Position numbers and translations under genes: made by a program
Part shown: piece by piece, positions 59,038 to 64,000 of the stretch
Numbering within the stretch: the first letter of the stretch is position 1
Layout: each line of letters begins with the position of its first letter
The notes under the pieces: model-generated
The model's database searches: none
What the model was told of the DNA's origin: nothing
What the model saw: the letters and a program-made list of their open reading frames with translations, nothing else
Origin: JAHJDR01 sp964609965
GTDB lineage: Bacteria; UBA10199; JADGCS01
Direction of reading: 5' to 3'
DNA length: 64,000 bases
Assembly (NCBI GenBank): GCA_964609965.1
Contig: CAZSTS010000002.1
Location: forward strand, 186,001-250,000

Positions 59038-60204
59038 TTAATAAAGCAGATATTTTCTTCTTTTTTGGCTAAATATTTTCAAATCAGCGTCAAATGTGCT
59101 CTTCAGGGCTGCTAGTGAACCTCCTTTGTCTAGTATTTTACGAATTCTGTCAGTCCCTGTGATAATGTCAAAAGGCAGTTTTTTGAACTCATACTCATAA
59201 GGAGGTTTGTTCCAGGAAAAATGCTTTTTATAATCTTTTATGATTTGGCGAAGAAGGGTGAGTGCTGTGAGGTAGGATTTGAATTTATTACGGTTTGTAA
59301 TATTAATTTTAACCCCGCCACAGGCTTTGCTTTCAAATTTATTAACGTTAGGTTTGAAGAAATAGGGTTGCAAAACACAGCCAGGAAGTTTTTCTGAAGT
59401 AAGTTTTTGTGCGAAAGAGTAGGGTTCAATGAAAGGCGCTCCCACAAATTCAAAAGGTTTGGTCGTGCCTCTTCCTTCTGAAATATTTGTTCCTTCAAAT
59501 ATCACTGTCCCTGCATAGGCAATGGAAGATTCTAGTGTTGGGAGTCCTGTGGAGGGGTATCCCCAAGGAAGATCTGTCTCGTCAAAAAACATCTCCCTTT
59601 TCCAGCCTTTCATTTTTATCACTTCTAAGTCACATCCAATTTTATATTCTTTATTAAAATAAAGGGCGAGTTCTCCAACAGTCATGCCGTGACGCATAGG
59701 GATAGGGAGCAAGCCCACAAAAGAGGTAAAGTCTCTTTGTAAAAGATTCCCTTCCATGTCTGTGCCATTAATGGGATTGGGCCTGTCTAAAATAACCACT
59801 TTTTTTCCCTGTTTTTCACAGGCCTGCATGGTGAGATACATTGTCCATATATATGTAAAAACCCTTGTGCCCACGTCTTGAATGTCAAAAACAAAGGTGT
59901 CTATATTGTCGAGGCTCTTTTTTGTAGGTTGTCTGGTTTTGCTGTAAAGGCTAAAGATTTTGAGTTTGGTTTGAGGGTCTTTTGAATGGGCTGTTTCATC
60001 CATGTTATCACGTTCAGATAAGAAGTAACCGTGTTGGGGTGAAAAGAGCTGTACGAGTTTTAGTCCTTTATAGTCTGCTAAGAGATCTTTAGCATAATCA
60101 TAGTGAGAGGTGATTGAGGCTTGGTTGCAAAGAAGACCAATCCTTTTTCCTTTGAGAGATCGGGGGCATTTTTTTAATAAAACTTCTAAACCAGTTTTAA
60201 CCAT
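59038..60204 (-). CDS. namZ: NamZ-like exo-N-acetylmuramidase (DUF1343, GH171)
   Basis: A 388-aa DUF1343 protein: GKRIGLLCNQASITS, LVQLFSPQHGYF, FDIQDVGTRVFTYIWTMYLTM, VVILDRPNPINGTDMEGNLL and the GRGTTKPFEFVGAPFIEP region. Characterised members release MurNAc from the non-reducing end of peptidoglycan fragments. No signal peptide is present at the chosen start, so it may act in the cytoplasm. It lies 15 nt after ldcA on the same strand, which suggests joint cell-wall turnover. Confidence 0.88.
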   Translation of the reverse strand: MVKTGLEVLLKKCPRSLKGKRIGLLCNQASITSHYDYAKDLLADYKGLKLVQLFSPQHGYFLSERDNMDETAHSKDPQTKLKIFSLYSKTRQPTKKSLDNIDTFVFDIQDVGTRVFTYIWTMYLTMQACEKQGKKVVILDRPNPINGTDMEGNLLQRDFTSFVGLLPIPMRHGMTVGELALYFNKEYKIGCDLEVIKMKGWKREMFFDETDLPWGYPSTGLPTLESSIAYAGTVIFEGTNISEGRGTTKPFEFVGAPFIEPYSFAQKLTSEKLPGCVLQPYFFKPNVNKFESKACGGVKINITNRNKFKSYLTALTLLRQIIKDYKKHFSWNKPPYEYEFKKLPFDIITGTDRIRKILDKGGSLAALKSTFDADLKIFSQKRRKYLLY

Positions 60205-60218
60205 TTTTTATCCTTTTG

Positions 60219-61130
60219 TTATGAGAAAAGAGGCTCAGTGTATGTTAATGTTTTTTCTTTTGTGTTGAGTGTTACTGTAGGGCCAAGCGGTAGGATGATT
60301 TTTCTTTTAGCGTGGCCAGCTGGAAAACCATAAAGAGTGGGGATGTTAAACTCTTTAGTTATGTCTTGAATCGTTTGAATGTAGTGTTCATCTGGATTGG
60401 TTCCTGCAAAAGAACCAAAAATAAGTCCTTGGCAATCTGTTAGTTTTCCTGCGAGTTTGAGTTGTATGAGCATGCGGTCTACTTCGTAGGGCTTTTCATT
60501 CACATCTTCTAAAAACAAGATTTTGCCTTGAGTGTTTAGCTCGTAAGGTGTTCCTAAAAGAGAGACAATAAGGCTTAAACATCCACCAACCAAAGGCGCT
60601 GTAATTTCACCATTTATGAGGGATGTCGCCTCATTCAAAGTTAGGGTGTTTGGAAGGTCTGATCCTGTTAGATGTGAGTGGAGTGAGTGGAGTGTGTCTG
60701 GATGTGTGTTTGCGCTTAGGTCTTTGGCCACAACTGGACCGTAGAGAGTTGTCCATCTCCATTTTTGATAGAAATATATTTGAAGACACGAAATATCACT
60801 ATAGCCTAATACGATTTTTGGTTGAGGATTCAGTTCAGCTTTGTCTAGCCACGGCAGAAGCCGCATGGCTCCATATCCACCACGTGCAAAGAGAATGGCT
60901 TTTGCTTTTTTATCATTAAGGGCGTCGATTAGCTCGTTAGCACGTCTCTCATCAGTTCCAGCCAGGTAAGGAATTTTTTCAAAAATGCCTTCATTGTATT
61001 CAATATTAAAGCCCCAATCTTTCAAAACCTCAACACCTTGCAAAAAAGCCTCTTTTTCAAAGGGAGAGCTGCTTGCTACTATTCTAATTGTATCGCCTTT
61101 ATTAAGGGCGGATTGTTTTATTAGAGCCAT
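60219..61130 (-). CDS. ldcA: LD-carboxypeptidase (S66/MccF family)
   Basis: It trims the terminal D-Ala from murein tetrapeptides during recycling. The catalytic Ser region is ARGGYGAMRLLPWLD, the Glu lies in FLEDVNEKPYEVDRML and the His in FPAGHAKRKIILPLG. I chose the Met at 61130 (MALIKQSALNKGDTIRIVA); an ATG 12 codons upstream is possible. No signal peptide is seen, in line with a cytoplasmic recycling enzyme. Confidence 0.92.
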   Translation of the reverse strand: MALIKQSALNKGDTIRIVASSSPFEKEAFLQGVEVLKDWGFNIEYNEGIFEKIPYLAGTDERRANELIDALNDKKAKAILFARGGYGAMRLLPWLDKAELNPQPKIVLGYSDISCLQIYFYQKWRWTTLYGPVVAKDLSANTHPDTLHSLHSHLTGSDLPNTLTLNEATSLINGEITAPLVGGCLSLIVSLLGTPYELNTQGKILFLEDVNEKPYEVDRMLIQLKLAGKLTDCQGLIFGSFAGTNPDEHYIQTIQDITKEFNIPTLYGFPAGHAKRKIILPLGPTVTLNTKEKTLTYTEPLFS

Positions 61131-61343
61131 CTTAGTACTATTATCGGTGAATTTCATAAACTTCAATTATGTTTTACCTGTATAACATACACGATTAAGG
61201 TGTTAATATTATAAAGGTTTTGATGCGCTGGTTTATCAGACTTTTTAGGATTGACTTTTTAATAATAAGCACTATTCTTAAATACAAGCAAAATGGTTGG
61301 ATTAAGGTTTTTCTGACAGCCGCCACTTTTTAAGGTGATTTAA

Positions 61344-62405
61344 ATGAAACAAGCTATGAAAAAACAAAAGAAAAAAAATTTTAAAACAAGCTTTCTTTCT
61401 CGTGAAACCCATAATCTCATGTGGTGCTATCTTTATTTTAAGAAGAACTTAAGCCAAAGAAAATTGGCTATGAGACTTGTAAATGACATAAATAAAAAAG
61501 GTATTCATATAAGTGTAGAGACTGTTCAGAGATTTTTTGGAAAGATTCCTACGCAAACTCCTGAATTACTCAAATTAACTTTGATGCGGTATTTTAAGAA
61601 AGAAGGTTTTTCTTCTGAGCGTGAGATTAAGATTTATATTAAAAAAAATATAAGAAAAGCCAAAGAGACATTTTCTTATATTAGTTCACAAGAAGTTATT
61701 GCGCTTTCAGATCTCTGGGTTCAAGTGAATGGTGTAAAGAGCAAACGCCGCCTGGCCATTGACCTTAAGAATTTGTTAGAAAATAAGGGGTATAAATATC
61801 ACCTTGGATCTTTGCAAAATATATTGTGCGATAAGATAGTTGAAACAAAAAAGATTGTTCTTGATGGCATCATTGAGCTCTTGCTGAAAAGTAGTTTCAA
61901 ATCTAAAAAAGAAATAAGCAAAGCCTTAGGACAACTCACAGACAATCAAAGATCATTATATCAACCAGTGACTTCAGATCTTCTTATTGAAAAGTGTCAG
62001 GAATTTCTTATTTCTAACCCTCAATGGACTAAACGAAAACTCGCTATTAAACTCGCATCTGATTTAAAAGAAAAAGGTTTTCACATTAGCTATAACTCTT
62101 TACAATACGCGTTGGCTGGTAAACGAAGTACAGTAAAGAAAATCGTTGAAACAACGATGTCTTCTTATTTGAGTGAGCCACCAACAATGATTGATTTGGA
62201 CAATAATAAAGTTCAAAGTAGGTCGCGCAACCTATGTAGAGACATTTCACAAATCTATCACATGGTTCAAAACATTGATAATCCTCAAAAGAAACAAGAA
62301 CTTTCTCAAGTTTACCTAAAAACCCGCGAACAAGAATTGAAAAAACTTTGGTTGAAAAGAACTAATAAGTTCCTGGCCTTACACCAAAGAAGCCTGTCCC
62401 ATTAA
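61344..62405 (+). CDS. Lysine-rich protein with three tandem HTH-like repeats
   Basis: A 353-aa basic protein. Three units of about 70 residues are visible at about residues 24-98, 117-190 and 215-285. Each has a core with NLSQRKLAMRLVNDINKKGI, VKSKRRLAIDLKNLLENKGY or QWTKRKLAIKLASDLKEKGF, followed by a segment like ISVETVQRFFGK, LGSLQNILCDK or ISYNSLQYALAGK. The layout suggests helix-turn-helix DNA- or RNA-binding modules. No known family came to mind. An AAGGTGA-type ribosome binding site is weak but present. Confidence 0.65.
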   Translation: MKQAMKKQKKKNFKTSFLSRETHNLMWCYLYFKKNLSQRKLAMRLVNDINKKGIHISVETVQRFFGKIPTQTPELLKLTLMRYFKKEGFSSEREIKIYIKKNIRKAKETFSYISSQEVIALSDLWVQVNGVKSKRRLAIDLKNLLENKGYKYHLGSLQNILCDKIVETKKIVLDGIIELLLKSSFKSKKEISKALGQLTDNQRSLYQPVTSDLLIEKCQEFLISNPQWTKRKLAIKLASDLKEKGFHISYNSLQYALAGKRSTVKKIVETTMSSYLSEPPTMIDLDNNKVQSRSRNLCRDISQIYHMVQNIDNPQKKQELSQVYLKTREQELKKLWLKRTNKFLALHQRSLSH

Positions 62406-62436
62406 TAATTAAGTACAAAAGTATCTCTATAACGTA

Positions 62437-62470
62437 AAATCTGTCTTTGTTTTAAATAAAAGACAGATTT
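62437..62470. terminator. Stem-loop after the triple-repeat gene
   Basis: AAATCTGTCTTT and AAAGACAGATTT form a 12-bp perfect stem. No T-run follows on the plus strand, so termination is possible but not certain. Confidence 0.45.
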
Positions 62471-62735
62471 GTAAGAAATATGAACATATGTGGAATGATA
62501 AATACGGTAGGAGAAACAAACTCCCACCAAAAAACACAAGAAAATCATGTGGATAAAATTTTGATGAGTTTGGCACAGCCTATGCATATTTGATAGGCAT
62601 GAGCGGGCTAATTAACAAAAGAAACTTTTTTTATGTCTTAAGATCCTTTGGGTTGGTTACGGCCCTTAAGCTTCTCATTTCTCATGAAAAGACTTTCCTT
62701 ACCTTTCTTGTTAAGCATCATCTATTTTAGTTCTG
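62471..62735. other. Intergenic region without recognisable gene
   Basis: Between the stem-loop at 62437 and the first 124-bp-type element I see no coding frame with a ribosome binding site. GGTTGGTTACGGCCCTTAAG near 62653 resembles the word-like tracts. The rest of the gap up to 63149 is taken mostly by two palindromic elements. Confidence 0.4.
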
Positions 62736-62860
62736 GGCACTTCTAAAAACTAACCATCTGCGGCGTTGAATCAAAAATTGCGCTCAGTTACGTGCGTGTA
62801 TGCACGCTCCTTCTCTCAATTTTCAATCCGCCTTGCATCTGGTCAGTTTTTTGAAGTGCC
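62736..62860. repeat. Palindromic element, divergent copy R5 (125 bp)
   Basis: It starts GGCACTTCTAAAAACTAACC and ends GGTCAGTTTTTTGAAGTGCC. The layout is the same as R1-R4 (end arm, ATCTGCGGCGTTG, central TACGTGCGTGTATGCACGCTC, then CCGCCTTGCATCT), but the sequence is different, so it is a third subfamily. Confidence 0.75.
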
Positions 62861-62966
62861 TCCTTCTAAATTAATAATCACACAAGACACCGGCCCTGTG
62901 TGCTACAGGCCGCTATTTTTGACTTTTTATAATTAGGAGCTGTTTCCTGTTTTTTTTTGTGATAAG

Positions 62967-63090
62967 GGATTTGTTGAAAAATGCGCATCTACTGCGTTGG
63001 ATAAAAAATTTAATTCAATTACGTACTCTGCGTACGCGCTTTCATTAAATTTATTATCCGTCTTGTATCTACGTATTTTTGAACAAATCC
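62967..63090. repeat. 124-bp palindromic element, copy R4
   Basis: It starts GGATTTGTTGAAAAATGCGC and ends TATTTTTGAACAAATCC. The inner part (ATTTAATTCAATTACGTAC...GCGTACGCG) is shared with R1. It lies 60 nt before the transporter gene. Confidence 0.85.
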
Positions 63091-63149
63091 TTGTGGTTCT
63101 GTTATTCAATAGTTCCATAAGAAGTATCAAATTATAAAAAAGGATTTTT

Positions 63150-64000
63150 ATGGTTTTTTGGACAGATTATTTTGCACTTTTTCTTATCATAGCTATTGGG
63201 ATTATGATTGGTCGTGTGAAAATCAAGGGCATATCATTAGATTTATCTGCAGTGATTTTTGTCGCTCTCATTTTTGGACATTATGGTGTGCGTGTTCCTG
63301 GTATTTTTCAAACTCTGGGTCTTTTGCTTTTTGTTTATGCAATTGGAATACAAGCGGGTCCTGGCTTTTTTGATTCATTCAAACAAAAGGGTTTGCACAA
63401 TGTCTTGTTAGCTGTTCTTTTAGTATTAGTAGGCATTTTGACTACATTAACAGCAGCCAAAATATACAATATAGATATCAATATGGCAGTAGGCTTGCTT
63501 ACAGGGGCTCTGACAAGTACGCCAGGTCTTGCTGCGGCGATTGAAGCCAGTTCTTCAAATGAATTAGCCTCTATTGGTTACGGGATTGCTTACCCTTTTG
63601 GGGTGATAGGCGTTATTCTTTTTGTGCATATCATTCCAAGAATTTGCCGCATCAATCTTAAAAAAGAAGAAAAAAAGATAGAAGATGAAATCATTGCCAC
63701 TCATCCAGAGATCATTTATCGGCACTTTAGAGTGAATAATAAAAATATCGTTGGCAAAACTATTGGTGAACTAAAGGTGAGGGGTATGACTGGGGCTAGT
63801 ATCACTAGGATTCGGCACAATGAAAAAACAATAACGCCAACGCGAAAAACTATTTTGCACAAAGAAGATCTGATTAGAGCTGTAGGAACGAATTCGGCTT
63901 TAGAAAAAGTTAAACTTCTTATTGGGCCTGTGACTACACAGAACATTCGCATTAGCAGAAAATCAGAAGCCAAGTGGTTTGTGATAACCAATAAAAAAGT
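63150..64000 (+). CDS. AspT/YidE-type membrane transporter, N-terminal part
   Basis: 283 codons are visible and the gene runs off the window. Five to six N-terminal helices (DYFALFLIIAIGIMIGRV, LGLLLFVYAIGIQAGPGFF, NVLLAVLLVLVGILTTLTAA) are followed by GALTSTPGLAAAIEAS, the signature of the aspartate:alanine exchanger family. A TrkA-C-like (RCK_C) domain follows (FRVNNKNIVGKTIGELKV...KEDLIRAVGTNSALEKV). The substrate is unknown. AAGGATT precedes the ATG. Confidence 0.88.
   Translation, partial: MVFWTDYFALFLIIAIGIMIGRVKIKGISLDLSAVIFVALIFGHYGVRVPGIFQTLGLLLFVYAIGIQAGPGFFDSFKQKGLHNVLLAVLLVLVGILTTLTAAKIYNIDINMAVGLLTGALTSTPGLAAAIEASSSNELASIGYGIAYPFGVIGVILFVHIIPRICRINLKKEEKKIEDEIIATHPEIIYRHFRVNNKNIVGKTIGELKVRGMTGASITRIRHNEKTITPTRKTILHKEDLIRAVGTNSALEKVKLLIGPVTTQNIRISRKSEAKWFVITNKK

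Noticed and set aside
62402..62587. Minus-strand frame of 61 codons with a hydrophobic stretch
   Set aside because: It covers the stem-loop after the triple-repeat gene and lacks a ribosome binding site.
22081..63090. CRISPR array
   Set aside because: The repeats are dispersed over 40 kb and palindromic, without regular short spacers. No cas gene is present.
62933..63130. Minus-strand frame of 65 codons
   Set aside because: Made mostly of palindromic element R4.

Overview
The window is a low-GC (roughly 40% by eye) bacterial scaffold segment with one assembly gap of 100 N (50691-50790). The gene content suggests a Gram-negative, Deltaproteobacteria-like organism such as a Bdellovibrionota/UBA10199-type lineage. 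The reasons are a TIGR02147-family protein among lipoproteins, ResB/CcsA cytochrome c maturation, an 11-gene nuo cluster, hgcAB, many lipoproteins, and several proteins I cannot assign to any family. The lineage is an inference, not a proof.

Layout. 1-3974: 3' end of a probable thrS, infC, two small exported proteins and two unassigned alpha-helical proteins. 4070-11772: a carbohydrate operon with a giant GH94-like phosphorylase, a lipoprotein sugar-binding protein, two permeases and an MsmK/UgpC-type ATPase. 11769-14377: an orphan protein and an AAA/DUF4143 ATPase that sits between two copies of the tpiA 3' end. 14398-23116: a bacterial microcompartment (BMC) locus with BMC-H, three BMC-P, two BMC-T, a CoA-acylating aldehyde dehydrogenase, a PduS-like flavo-Fe-S protein, deoxyribose-phosphate aldolase, class II aldolase and tpiA, plus a divergent small HTH regulator. 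23259-27581: ferredoxin-like protein, mutY and cydAB. 27562-32707: tRNA-Pro and a cluster of lipoproteins with a TIGR02147 protein and a beta-propeller protein. 32855-36496: aroF, guaC and hemY. 36564-50690: resB, ccsA and nuoABCDHIJKLMN. 50791-53623: a large acidic repeat protein whose C-terminus is lost in the gap. 53922-55707: arsR-like regulator, hgcA and hgcB (mercury methylation). 55873-64000: malic enzyme, udk, a lipoprotein, a NamZ/LD-carboxypeptidase pair, a triple-repeat protein and the start of an AspT-type transporter.

How the genes fit together. The BMC would split sugar phosphates (deoxyribose-5-phosphate, and possibly fuculose/rhamnulose phosphates) into a triose phosphate plus an aldehyde. 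The aldehyde is oxidised to acyl-CoA inside the shell. A PduS/PduT-like pair may carry electrons across the shell, and TpiA feeds the triose into glycolysis. No phosphotransacylase or alcohol dehydrogenase is in view. Respiration uses complex I without NuoEFG in this cluster, c-type cytochromes and a bd oxidase.

The most notable items are the arsR-hgcA-hgcB cluster and the BMC with its Cys-motif aldolase. Next are a pair of homologous structured elements with compensatory changes in the cydA-cydB and nuoA-nuoB spacers, a five-copy 124-bp palindromic repeat family, and word-like repeat tracts inside operon spacers.
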